35,623 bases of DNA from Acidimicrobiales bacterium (lineage in GTDB: Bacteria; Actinomycetota; Acidimicrobiia; Acidimicrobiales; MedAcidi-G1): assembly GCA_014240365.1 (NCBI GenBank), contig JAAZXC010000014.1, positions 1-35,623 of the forward strand, in the 5' to 3' direction. Both the position numbers and the translations under genes were made by a program. Each line of letters opens with the position of its first letter. Positions within the stretch are counted from its first letter, which is position 1. This document shows positions 7,064-13,917 of this stretch, piece by piece. The notes under the pieces are model-generated. The model was not told the DNA's origin and did no database searches. It worked only from the letters and a program-made list of their open reading frames with translations.

Positions 7064-9114
7064 GGCTGGATTTCCTCTCCCGTTGCGGCTCCGCGACGGC
7101 GTCGTCCGGACCGTTGCGGTCCGGTTGTGGATATGGCGGGTCGCTGCGGGAGTGTGATGCGTCTCGTCAACCCGGGGTATTCGGCGGTGCGATGGGGGAT
7201 GGCCATGGCGTCCACGAAGTGCGCCTGGAAGGAGGGTTCGAGGGCTGTCTCGATCTTCTCGATCCGGCCAACCACGTCCTGGATTCCAGTTCGGGCCCGG
7301 CGCGATAGCAGGGCGATGACGGCGCCGGCCCCGGCGGCGTTGCCCACGCTGGAGACCTGGTCGGGGTCGCAGTCCGGGACCAGGCCCAGCACCGTCGCGC
7401 GCACCGTGTCGATGTGGCTGCCGAAGGCCCCCGCCAGCCCGATCCTGTCGATGTGATCCACCTCCAGGTGGTCCATGAGTAGTCGGATCCCGGCGTAGAG
7501 GGCTGCTTTGGCCAGTTGTATCGCCCGTATGTCGTTCTGGGTCACGAGGAGCCGTTCGCCACCGTCGCCCGGATCGTGGAGAAGGTAGGAGAAGGTCCTA
7601 CCGTCGGCTTCTATGCGGTCCGACGGCCTGGTGCCGTCCCCGCCGATCACGCCGTCGGCGGTCATGAGGCCAGCCAGCCAGAGCTCGGCCACGACCTCGA
7701 TGATGCCTGATCCGCAGATGCCGGTCACCCCGGTGGAGGCGGTCCCTTCGGCGAAGCCCTCCTCGTCGGACCACGGCTCCACCCCGATCACGCGGATCCT
7801 GGGTTGGCTGGTGGCCGGATCGATCCGGACCCGCTCGATGGCTCCCACTGTGGCCCGCTGCCCGGCGCTGATCTGCGCGCCCTCGAATGCAGGTCCGGTG
7901 GGACTCGATGCAGCCAGGATGCGGCCGCCGCCGGCAAGCACGATCTCGGCGTTGGTGCCGACGTCCACCACCAGGTACACGTCGTCGGCCTCGTGTGGCC
8001 GGGTGGCCAGGATCACAGCGGCGGTGTCGGCTCCGACGTGGCCGGCTATGCACGGCAGAACATGGACGCGGGTGGAGGCATGGGCGTTCAGGTCCAGGTC
8101 GCTGGCCGCCAGGTCGAGTGCCCCGTCGACGGCAAGGGCGAACGGCGCACCACCCAGGGGGGTGGGGTCGTAGCCCAGGAACAGGTGGTGCATGACCGGG
8201 TTTCCCACGAGGACCAATTCGAGCACCTCGTCGCGCTCGGCACCGGCCTGCACGCAGAGCTCACCCAGCAGGCTGTCCAGGGTCTCGCGCACGGCGTTGG
8301 TGAGGGCCACCTCGCCGCCCGGGTTCATCATCACGTAGGAGACCCGGCTCATCAGGTCCTCGCCGAACCGGATCTGGGGGTTCATGGCGCCGGTCGTCGC
8401 CAGGACCGTGCCGGTGGCCAGGTCGCAGAGGTGGCCGGCAATGGTCGTGGACCCGACGTCGACAGCCACGCCGAGGGCACGGTCCCGGAGGCCGGGCCAC
8501 GCTGCCACCACGAGGTTCCCGTCGCGGATCGCCACGGTGATGGTGCGCTTCCCGCTGGTAAGTGCCGCCTGGAGTTCGGCGACGATCCCGGCGGCGACCG
8601 ATATTCCCGTCATGCCCCACTGGTCGTCCAGGGCCTCGACCAGGCGTCGCACCTCGCCGATCGACTCGTCCAGGGTCGGCTCGGGCACCTCGACCAGGCG
8701 AAGGACCACGACGGGATCCAGTTCCAGGTCGCCGAGGTCCAACTCCTTGCGGACCACTTGTCGGTGGACCTGGCTTCCGGCCGGTACGTCGACCACGAGG
8801 TCGCCGCAGACCGTTGCCGCGCAGGACAGTCGGTGGGACCCGTCCAGCGGCCGACGGCCCCGGTAGGAGTCCTCTACCTTGCTGCGGGGCGATACGTGGT
8901 CGGCGGCGACGGTCATGCCGTGCTTGGCGAAGTCGCCGAAGGTCGGCTCCACCTGGCAACGCCCGCATATCCCACGGCCCCCACACACCGAGTCCAGGTC
9001 GACGCCCAGTTGTCTGGCGGCATCCAGAAGCGTCGTCCCGACGGCTATCTGGCCGCGCCGACCTGACGGCGTGAACACCACGAGGTGTTTGTCAGGTTGG
9101 TCATCGGTGCTCAT
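7060..9114 (-). CDS. RamA-like [2Fe-2S]/ASKHA corrinoid-activation protein (DUF4445 family)
   Basis: A 684-residue predicted reductive activator of corrinoid methyltransferase systems. It returns accidentally oxidised Co(II) to Co(I) in an ATP-dependent step. The N-terminus is a plant-type ferredoxin domain with C44, C50, C53 and C98 (CxxxxxCxxC...C). The C-terminal two thirds is an ASKHA (actin/Hsp70-fold) ATPase-like region with phosphate-binding VAVDVGSTTIAGHL and VVDVGTNAEIVL loops, a GICGSGIIEVVAEL block and a C-terminal GLAGAFGSHI. ATG 9114 (MSTDDQPD) was preferred over an upstream ATG at 9198, which would overlap the preceding gene and adds no family sequence; AGGACC precedes it. It overlaps mttB by 4 bp, implying translational coupling. 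The reductant is unknown. Corrinoid activators of this family are best known from anaerobes, which makes the P450/ETF context notable. Confidence 0.88.
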   Translation of the reverse strand: MSTDDQPDKHLVVFTPSGRRGQIAVGTTLLDAARQLGVDLDSVCGGRGICGRCQVEPTFGDFAKHGMTVAADHVSPRSKVEDSYRGRRPLDGSHRLSCAATVCGDLVVDVPAGSQVHRQVVRKELDLGDLELDPVVVLRLVEVPEPTLDESIGEVRRLVEALDDQWGMTGISVAAGIVAELQAALTSGKRTITVAIRDGNLVVAAWPGLRDRALGVAVDVGSTTIAGHLCDLATGTVLATTGAMNPQIRFGEDLMSRVSYVMMNPGGEVALTNAVRETLDSLLGELCVQAGAERDEVLELVLVGNPVMHHLFLGYDPTPLGGAPFALAVDGALDLAASDLDLNAHASTRVHVLPCIAGHVGADTAAVILATRPHEADDVYLVVDVGTNAEIVLAGGGRILAASSPTGPAFEGAQISAGQRATVGAIERVRIDPATSQPRIRVIGVEPWSDEEGFAEGTASTGVTGICGSGIIEVVAELWLAGLMTADGVIGGDGTRPSDRIEADGRTFSYLLHDPGDGGERLLVTQNDIRAIQLAKAALYAGIRLLMDHLEVDHIDRIGLAGAFGSHIDTVRATVLGLVPDCDPDQVSSVGNAAGAGAVIALLSRRARTGIQDVVGRIEKIETALEPSFQAHFVDAMAIPHRTAEYPGLTRRITLPQRPAISTTGPQRSGRRRRGAATGEEIQP

Positions 9115-9151
9115 TGGAAGGTCCTGGCTCCAGGGCTGGTCGGGGCCAGCC

Positions 9152-10054
9152 TCAGGCGACCGTACGGTGGCGACGGCCCTCGCGCTGTCCGCGGGCACCC
9201 AGGGCAGCGTTGGGGTCCCGATTGGCCCGGATCCAGGCGGCGCAGTCGCGATCGGCGCCGGTCATGACGTCGGCGGCCTGGATGGCGGTCTTCACCTCAG
9301 GGTGGAGCGGGCTCATGATCGCCGACGTCATGCCGTGGCTGATCGCCATGGCCAGGAAGGTGCCGGTGATCGCATGACGGTTGGGCAGGCCGAAGCTCAC
9401 GTTTGAGGCGCCGCAGGTGGTGTTCACCTTCAGCTCTTCGCGTAGGCGCCGCATCAGGGCGAACACCTGGCGCCCGGCGGAACCCATGGCGCCAATGGGC
9501 ATGACCAGTGGATCGACCACGACGTCCGCAGCCGGTATGCCATGGTCGGCGGCCCGTTCGACGATCCTCTTCGCCACGGCGAATCGGACGTCGGGGTCCT
9601 CCGATATGCCGGTCTCATCGTTGGAGATGGCGACCACCGCCGCGCCCGCCCGGGCCACCAGAGGAAGGACCCGCTCCAGGACCTCCTCCTCGCCGGTCAC
9701 CGAGTTGACCAGGGGCTTGCCCTGGTAGACGGCCAGGCCTGCCTCCAGGGCCTCGATGATCGACGAGTCGATGGAGAGGGGAACGTCGGTCACTGCCTGG
9801 ACGAGCTGGATGGCCCGGGCCAGGAGGGCGGGCTCGTCGGCCAGCGGGATGCCGGCGTTGACGTCCAGCATGAGAGCGCCTGCCTGGACCTGGGCAATGG
9901 CATCGGCCTCCACCCGACTGAAGTCGCCGGCCTTCATCTCCTCGGCGAGGAGCCTGCGGCCGGTCGGGTTGATCCGCTCGCCGATCATCACGAACGGTCT
10001 TCCGAAGCCGATAGCCACTTCACGGGTGGCGGAACTCAGGATTGTGTCGGTCAT
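9152..10054 (-). CDS. Methyltetrahydrofolate:corrinoid methyltransferase (MeTr/AcsE-like)
   Basis: A 300-residue pterin-binding TIM barrel that transfers methyl between a corrinoid protein and tetrahydrofolate. Signatures in order are VMIGERINPTGR, MLDVNAGIP, VPLSIDSS, LVNSVTGEEE, VVVDPLVMPIGA and GASNVSFGLPNR, the last being typical of AcsE/MtgA-type MeTr. Length fits the family. ATG 10054 (MTDTILSS) was chosen; an ATG at 10129 would overlap the preceding gene, and its extra 25 residues are low-complexity. In this operon it would accept the methyl from the corrinoid protein loaded by the MttB homologue and make 5-methyl-THF for MetF. It is the MtgA role in the glycine-betaine system of Desulfitobacterium. 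Direction is inferred from the neighbours. Confidence 0.92.
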   Translation of the reverse strand: MTDTILSSATREVAIGFGRPFVMIGERINPTGRRLLAEEMKAGDFSRVEADAIAQVQAGALMLDVNAGIPLADEPALLARAIQLVQAVTDVPLSIDSSIIEALEAGLAVYQGKPLVNSVTGEEEVLERVLPLVARAGAAVVAISNDETGISEDPDVRFAVAKRIVERAADHGIPAADVVVDPLVMPIGAMGSAGRQVFALMRRLREELKVNTTCGASNVSFGLPNRHAITGTFLAMAISHGMTSAIMSPLHPEVKTAIQAADVMTGADRDCAAWIRANRDPNAALGARGQREGRRHRTVA

Positions 10055-10112
10055 CTGGATCGTGCTCTCTGGTGGGGGACCGTCGGCTGTGACGGTCTCT
10101 GGGTGGGTTGAC

Positions 10113-10412
10113 TCAGTCCTCGACGCCACCCGAACGCACCAGGCGCTCGAGCCGGTCCTTCGGGTAGGACCCGTCGAGGCGGGCGGTCTCTTCTGCCACG
10201 GCTGCTGCCATGTCGGCCGGGCATGGAGTGCTGACGCGGCGCCATTGGGTGATGTACGAGTCGGAGTCCTCCATCCCGGCCACCATGGCTGCGCGGTCTA
10301 TGGCGTGCTGGAAGCGTGCGTCGAGCAGCGCCTTCTCCCTGGTCCTGCCCTGCTGGGCGGTTACCTGTGCGGGGATATCGCGCCAGTAGATGGTGACGAG
10401 CTTCGCTGCCAT
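10113..10412 (-). CDS. Small conserved 'virulence factor'-type protein (PF13769-like)
   Basis: A 99-residue protein starting MAAKLVTIYWRDIPAQV, followed by a charged helical region with FQHAIDRAAM and DSDSYITQWRR. This resembles the short conserved family named 'virulence factor' in databases. The name reflects a historic hit and not a known function; the molecular role is unknown. It lies 4 bp after the DUF1638 gene and 58 bp before the MeTr gene on the same strand, entirely inside the corrinoid methyltransferase operon. A job in corrinoid methyl transfer or reactivation is therefore likely. No Cys cluster, signal peptide or membrane segment is visible. The longer upstream reading (to 10619) overlaps DUF1638 and was not used. 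Confidence 0.78.
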   Translation of the reverse strand: MAAKLVTIYWRDIPAQVTAQQGRTREKALLDARFQHAIDRAAMVAGMEDSDSYITQWRRVSTPCPADMAAAVAEETARLDGSYPKDRLERLVRSGGVED

Positions 10413-10416
10413 GGGT

Positions 10417-11121
10417 TCAGGCGCTCCTCGTGTAACCGGTACCGGATCCGACGGTAACCAGGTCGGCTGCGGCGGGCTCCCGACCGGTGGAGGCAACGGC
10501 GGGTAGGCCCAGCCGGACGATGCTTGCCTCCAGGTTGCCGAGGCCCGTGCGTCGAAGCTCGAAGTCCAGGCCGAGTCGCACAGCGGCGGCCCTGGCCCTC
10601 TCGACGAGCTCTGGGTCATCTGATTGGGCCAGGTAGACGAGGCGTCGGTAGTTGGCGAACACCTGGGGCAGCAGCTCCGGGTGTGTGTCCAGCCAGAAGG
10701 CCTTCACGACCAGGCGGTCGAAGTGCTTCACCAGGTAGTCGGTGAGGAAGAAGGTGCCCAGTTCCTCGGCGTGCAGCTGGGCGAATGCCGAGGAGCCGGT
10801 GAAGAACTCGTAGCAGTGGTCACCCGGCAGGCGTTCCACGCCCAGTTCCGCGCATACGGCGTCGAGGCGTCCTCCCGTGCCGCAGTCTCCGTAGCCCACG
10901 AAGATCCTGTCGTAGCGTCCCGCTGCGGCACGAACGCGCTCGGCGACGGCGTCGGGGATCACGTCGGGGGTGTTGTGGTACGAGGCGGGAAGGCATTCCA
11001 CGTCAACGTGGTCGAGGCCGTTGGCCTGTACGACCTGGAGTAGTTCGCGGGCGAGCGCACCACAGGCGACGACGAGGGTGCGACCGCCCGGTGCCGTTGG
11101 GGCGCCGGGTGGGTTGGTCAT
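10417..11121 (-). CDS. DUF1638 protein in corrinoid operon
   Basis: A 234-residue protein matching the DUF1638 family, whose biochemical function is not established. The N-terminus has TLVVACGALARELLQV, followed by FVGYGDCGTGGRLDAVC and LPGDHCYEFFTG, the family hallmarks. Cysteines C20, C43, C80, C90 and C103 are candidates for metal or corrinoid-related chemistry. It begins 10 bp after the corrinoid protein gene and ends 4 bp before the small conserved gene, so all three are almost certainly co-expressed. ATG 11121 (MTNPPGAP) was chosen; the upstream extension runs into the corrinoid gene and is Pro-rich. A role as chaperone, activator or corrinoid loader for the neighbouring methyltransferase system is a reasonable hypothesis, not a demonstrated one. 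Confidence 0.85.
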   Translation of the reverse strand: MTNPPGAPTAPGGRTLVVACGALARELLQVVQANGLDHVDVECLPASYHNTPDVIPDAVAERVRAAAGRYDRIFVGYGDCGTGGRLDAVCAELGVERLPGDHCYEFFTGSSAFAQLHAEELGTFFLTDYLVKHFDRLVVKAFWLDTHPELLPQVFANYRRLVYLAQSDDPELVERARAAAVRLGLDFELRRTGLGNLEASIVRLGLPAVASTGREPAAADLVTVGSGTGYTRSA

Positions 11122-11131
11122 CTGGAGCGGT

Positions 11132-11839
11132 TCAGGCTGCTGCGGCGCGCCGCTCGGCGATGAGGCTGGAGGCGGTCTCTGCGGCCACGGCGGCGTCACG
11201 GCAGTAGGCATCGGCACCGATGGCCTCACCGAACTCGTCGTTCAGCGGTGCGCCGCCCACGAGCACTATGTAGTCACCGCGGAGGCTCTTCTCCACCAGG
11301 GTGTCGATGACGACCTTCATGTACGGCATCGTCGTGGTCAGGAGGGCCGACATCCCGAGGATGTCCGGCTTGTGCTCGTCCAGTGCTCCGAGGAACTCCT
11401 CGACGTCGGTGTTGATGCCGAGGTTGATCACCTCGAAGCCGGCGCCCTCGAGCATCATTGCGACCAGGTTCTTGCCGATGTCGTGGATGTCGCCCTTGAC
11501 GGTGCCGATGACGACCTTGCCAATGGGCTTGGCGCCGGTCTCGGCCAGGAGGGGCCGCAGGATGGCCATGCCGGCCTTCATGGCGTTGGCGGCCAGGAGG
11601 ACCTCGGGAACGAAGAGGATGCCGTCGCGGAAGTCGATGCCCACGATCCGCATTCCCTCTACGAGGGCGTCGTTCAGGACCCGGTTGGGGTCCCAGCCGC
11701 GCCCGAGCAGCAGGTTGGTGCCCTCCGTGATCTCATCGGCCAGGCCGTCGTAGAGATCGTCGTGCATCTGGGCGGTGAGCTCGTCGTCCGGCAGGTCCGC
11801 CAGGATGATCTCGTCGTCGATGGGGTTCTCTTCAGCCAT
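11132..11839 (-). CDS. mtgC: Corrinoid (B12-binding) methyl-carrier protein, MtgC/MttC type
   Basis: A 235-residue two-domain corrinoid shuttle. Residues ~20-100 form the four-helix 'cap' (B12-binding 2) domain, with LNDALVEGMRIVGIDFRDGILFVPEVLLAANAM. Residues ~105-235 form the Rossmann-like cobalamin domain. D117-I-H119-D-I-G gives the lower-axial His ligand H119, followed by GMSALLTTTM and VLVGGAPLND for the nucleotide-tail pocket. It carries methyl as methyl-Co(III) between the MttB homologue and MeTr. It is the first gene of the leftward operon, preceded by the promoter and operator cluster described at 11954-12044. ATG 11839 was chosen because the upstream frame has no family sequence and would run past the predicted promoter. 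The mtgC name depends on betaine being the substrate. Confidence 0.93.
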   Translation of the reverse strand: MAEENPIDDEIILADLPDDELTAQMHDDLYDGLADEITEGTNLLLGRGWDPNRVLNDALVEGMRIVGIDFRDGILFVPEVLLAANAMKAGMAILRPLLAETGAKPIGKVVIGTVKGDIHDIGKNLVAMMLEGAGFEVINLGINTDVEEFLGALDEHKPDILGMSALLTTTMPYMKVVIDTLVEKSLRGDYIVLVGGAPLNDEFGEAIGADAYCRDAAVAAETASSLIAERRAAAA

Positions 11840-11953
11840 GATGCGCTCCGTTGCGAATCGGGGACCACCGTCGGCGGCCTGCTTGAGCCTTTGGACGCCC
11901 TGTGGGCTGCACGGGACTGACGCAACGCCAGCCAGAAGAACCAACAATCGGTT

Positions 11954-12044
11954 CCCATGGAGTGGGAAGCACCCGTATGATGGGAACTCTACAGATCGAG
12001 CGTCGGTCTGTCCACACTTTGGGAACTAAAGCCCACAATGTGGG
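11954..12044. promoter_or_regulatory. Cluster of four CCC-N7-GGG operator-like sites (predicted IclR targets)
   Basis: Four 13-bp dyads lie in the 241-bp divergent region: CCCATGGAGTGGG (11954-11966), CCCGTATGATGGG (11972-11984), TCCACACTTTGGG (12011-12023) and CCCACAATGTGGG (12032-12044). The shared form is YCC(A/G)-N5-TGGG, three of the four followed by AA. Site 1 extends to a 17-bp inverted repeat TTCCCATGGAGTGGGAA. Sites 2 and 3 overlap the start point and -35 of the leftward promoter. Site 4 lies just upstream of TATACC, a possible -10 for iclR, which suggests autoregulation. CCC-N7-GGG alone is common in GC-rich DNA; the clustering and the A/T constraint are what carry the call. Confidence 0.6.
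11986..12014 (-). promoter_or_regulatory. Predicted promoter of the corrinoid/C1 operon
   Basis: On the minus strand, TGGACA (12014-12009) and TAGAGT (11991-11986) are separated by exactly 17 bp. They match TTGACA in 5 of 6 positions and the actinobacterial -10 pattern TANNNT. Transcription would start near 11979, leaving a leader of about 140 nt before the corrinoid-protein ATG at 11839. The -35 overlaps operator-like site 3 and the start point overlaps site 2, so regulation by the divergent IclR protein is likely. Seen by eye; no transcript data. Confidence 0.6.
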
Positions 12045-12080
12045 ATATACCTGAGATCCGGACAACAAGGGAGTCTGACA

Positions 12081-12833
12081 GTGCAGACGGTTCAGAGCAT
12101 CGACCGTGCATTCCAGATCCTCGAAGAGGTGGCCAGTGACCCGGGGGGCATAAGCGACCTCTCGCGGCGCCTCGATCTCCCGACCAGCACGGTGGCCAGG
12201 TTGTTGACCACCCTCGAGCGCCTCGGGGCCGTCGAGCGACTGGTGGACGACAACGGCTACCGCATCGGATCGGCCATCGTGACCATGGCAGGCAGCATCG
12301 ACCCCAACCAGAGTCTCTTCGCCGTCGGCCAGCCCCACATGGTCGACCTTGTGGAGCAGGTGGCCGAGGCGGTCGGACTCTCCATCCCCGCCGGCTACGA
12401 CGTCCACTACATAGGCCAGGTGAACTGCGCCAACCCCGTCCAGGTGAGGGACTGGACGGGTGTCAGCCTGCCCATGCACGTCGTGCCGTCAGGCATGGTG
12501 GTCCTCGCCCACTGGCCCGACGAGGCCATTGACCGCTACCTGTCCAGGAAACTGGATCGGTACACGCCCGGGTCGGTGACCGATCCGCGACGCATCCGGG
12601 AACGCATCGAACGGATTCGGGACGAGGACGTGTCGTGGATGGAGGAGGAGTTCGCCGAAGGGATCAGCTCGGTGGCCGCACCGTTGTTCAACGCATCCGG
12701 TGTGGTGGTCGGGGCCCTCCACAGCCACGGGCCCACCTACCGCTTCCCGGACGAGGCGCTACGGGACGTCATCTCCGGCCGGGTGCGGTCCACCGCCCAG
12801 GCCATCTCGGCTGCCCTCGGCCACGTGGCCTGA
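12081..12833 (+). CDS. IclR-family transcriptional regulator
   Basis: A 250-residue regulator. Residues 1-65 form the winged helix-turn-helix (VQSIDRAFQILEEVA, ISDLSRRLDLPTSTVARLLTTLERLGAVER). The rest is the IclR effector domain, with the conserved closing block EFAEGISSVAAPLFNASGVVVGALHSHGP. The start is GTG at 12081, with GGGAG seven bases upstream. It is transcribed divergently from the ten-gene corrinoid/C1 operon, with dyad sites in between, and ends in a terminator shared with the SDR gene. Effector candidates from the neighbourhood are glycine betaine, carnitine or dimethylglycine; the sequence does not show which. Whether it represses or activates is not known, but a site over the predicted -35 fits repression. 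Confidence 0.92.
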   Translation: MQTVQSIDRAFQILEEVASDPGGISDLSRRLDLPTSTVARLLTTLERLGAVERLVDDNGYRIGSAIVTMAGSIDPNQSLFAVGQPHMVDLVEQVAEAVGLSIPAGYDVHYIGQVNCANPVQVRDWTGVSLPMHVVPSGMVVLAHWPDEAIDRYLSRKLDRYTPGSVTDPRRIRERIERIRDEDVSWMEEEFAEGISSVAAPLFNASGVVVGALHSHGPTYRFPDEALRDVISGRVRSTAQAISAALGHVA

Positions 12834-12868
12834 CCCCACCGGACCCGGAGTAGGACGGGTGGGGTCAG
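12830..12868. terminator. Bidirectional hairpin terminator between convergent iclR and SDR genes
   Basis: Perfect 11-bp arms CTGACCCCACC (12830-12840) and GGTGGGGTCAG (12858-12868) enclose a 17-nt loop. The stop codon of iclR (12831-12833) is in the left arm and the stop codon of the SDR gene (12865-12867, minus strand) is in the right arm, so one hairpin serves both directions. There is no clear U-tract, which is common for actinobacterial terminators. Confidence 0.65.
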
Positions 12869-13626
12869 CTCCGCCAGGTGTTGCGAAGGGTCTCCAGGCC
12901 GCCGTCGACGGCAATGGTCTGGCCGTTCACGTATCGGGCTGCAGGTGAGGCCAGGAAGACCGCCATGGCAGCGATGTCGCGACCTTCCACGAAGGTCCGC
13001 ATGGACACCTGCTTCTCGTAGGCGTCGCGGAGTTCCGCCACCGGTACCCCGGTGACCGCGGACTCGGCCGCGATCACACGCTGCATACGGTCGCCGTCGA
13101 CCGAGCCGGGACACAAGGTGTTAACCCGGATGCCGAACTCGCCCACCTCCATGGCAAGCGTGTCTGACAGCCCGATCACGGCGTACTTGGATGCGGCGTA
13201 GGGAGATCGCATCGGGAACCCGGTCACCCCGGCCGTCGACGAGGTCAACAGGATCGAGCCGCCACCTGCCTCACGCAGGATCGGCACCGCAAGTCGACAG
13301 CACAGGAAGGCGCTGCGCACGTTCACCGCCATCGTCAGGTCCCATCCCTCGACCTCGAGGTCCTCGATAGGGCCGACGGGGCCGGCGATGCCGACGTTGG
13401 CGCAGAGCACGTCGAGGCCCCCCAACGTCGCCGCCACGTCTACGAACAACTCGTCAACGGCGTCGGCGTCAGACACATCGAGGGTGCTCAGGCCACAGCC
13501 CTCCGGAGGCTCGCCGGCGATGTCGGCGACGTGCACCCGGGCGCCGTCGGCCACGAAGGCCTCGGCCATGGCGCGCCCGATCCCGGAGGTACCACCGGTG
13601 ATGAGCACCCGCTGCTGGTCTGCCAC
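12865..13626 (-). CDS. Short-chain dehydrogenase/reductase (SDR)
   Basis: A 253-residue classical SDR with an NAD(P)-binding Rossmann fold. TGGTSGIG lies near residues 10-17, CANVG replaces the usual NNAG, the catalytic Ser region is LLTSSTAG, and YAASK gives the Tyr-Lys pair. A C-terminal RYVNGQTIAVDGG completes the fold. D35 in VHVADI at the end of beta-2 favours NAD over NADP. The substrate is unknown. It stands alone between the iclR terminator and the (TCGGC)7 tract, convergent with iclR and divergent from the dimethylglycine-dehydrogenase-type gene, so operon context gives no strong hint. A hydroxy-acid or sugar dehydrogenase are both possible. Confidence 0.9.
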   Translation of the reverse strand: MADQQRVLITGGTSGIGRAMAEAFVADGARVHVADIAGEPPEGCGLSTLDVSDADAVDELFVDVAATLGGLDVLCANVGIAGPVGPIEDLEVEGWDLTMAVNVRSAFLCCRLAVPILREAGGGSILLTSSTAGVTGFPMRSPYAASKYAVIGLSDTLAMEVGEFGIRVNTLCPGSVDGDRMQRVIAAESAVTGVPVAELRDAYEKQVSMRTFVEGRDIAAMAVFLASPAARYVNGQTIAVDGGLETLRNTWRS

Positions 13627-13710
13627 CCGGTGTCCACCTTTCCTCAGAGTGGGGACGGCCGTCGGTCGCCGGGAGGGGTCCGTCGGTCGTTGGTGGCGAA
13701 ACTAGTGCTC

Positions 13711-13745
13711 TCGGCTCGGCTCGGCTCGGCTCGGCTCGGCTCGGC
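13711..13745. repeat. (TCGGC)7 pentanucleotide tandem repeat in divergent intergenic region
   Basis: Seven perfect copies of TCGGC lie in the 291-bp gap (13627-13917) between the divergent SDR and FAD/GcvT genes. On the minus strand a TAGTTT hexamer (13704-13699) immediately beyond the repeat could be an SDR -10, which would put the tract in the spacer and -35 region. Toward the plus-strand gene, TAGGAT (13817-13822) is a possible -10 without a good -35, and AGGAG (13904-13908) is the ribosome binding site of the gene at 13918. The rest of the gap holds nothing else recognisable. Confidence 0.9.
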
Positions 13746-13917
13746 CTGGCCGGGCCGAGGGTCGCCACCCGAGATTTCGTCCACCGGGTCCGTCAGCATC
13801 CGGTGGGGGTCGTCGGTAGGATCACGCCGCTCTGCGGCGATCGCCGAAGGGCCAGCCCCAACCGCCCCGGGAATGTCTCCACGAGCCGTCCCGGCTGCGC
13901 TCCAGGAGAACAATCGA

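Noticed and set aside
11840-12080. Cobalamin riboswitch in the leader of the corrinoid operon
   Set aside because: No B12-box-like conserved core was recognised on the minus strand; the region is explained by promoter and dyad sites. A covariance-model search would settle it.
13711-13745. CRISPR array
   Set aside because: A 5-bp direct tandem repeat with no spacers and no cas genes.
13531-13917. N-terminal extension of the DMGDH-type protein
   Set aside because: Runs through the (TCGGC)7 tract and the SDR gene; a good Shine-Dalgarno and a canonical FAD-binding start are at 13918.
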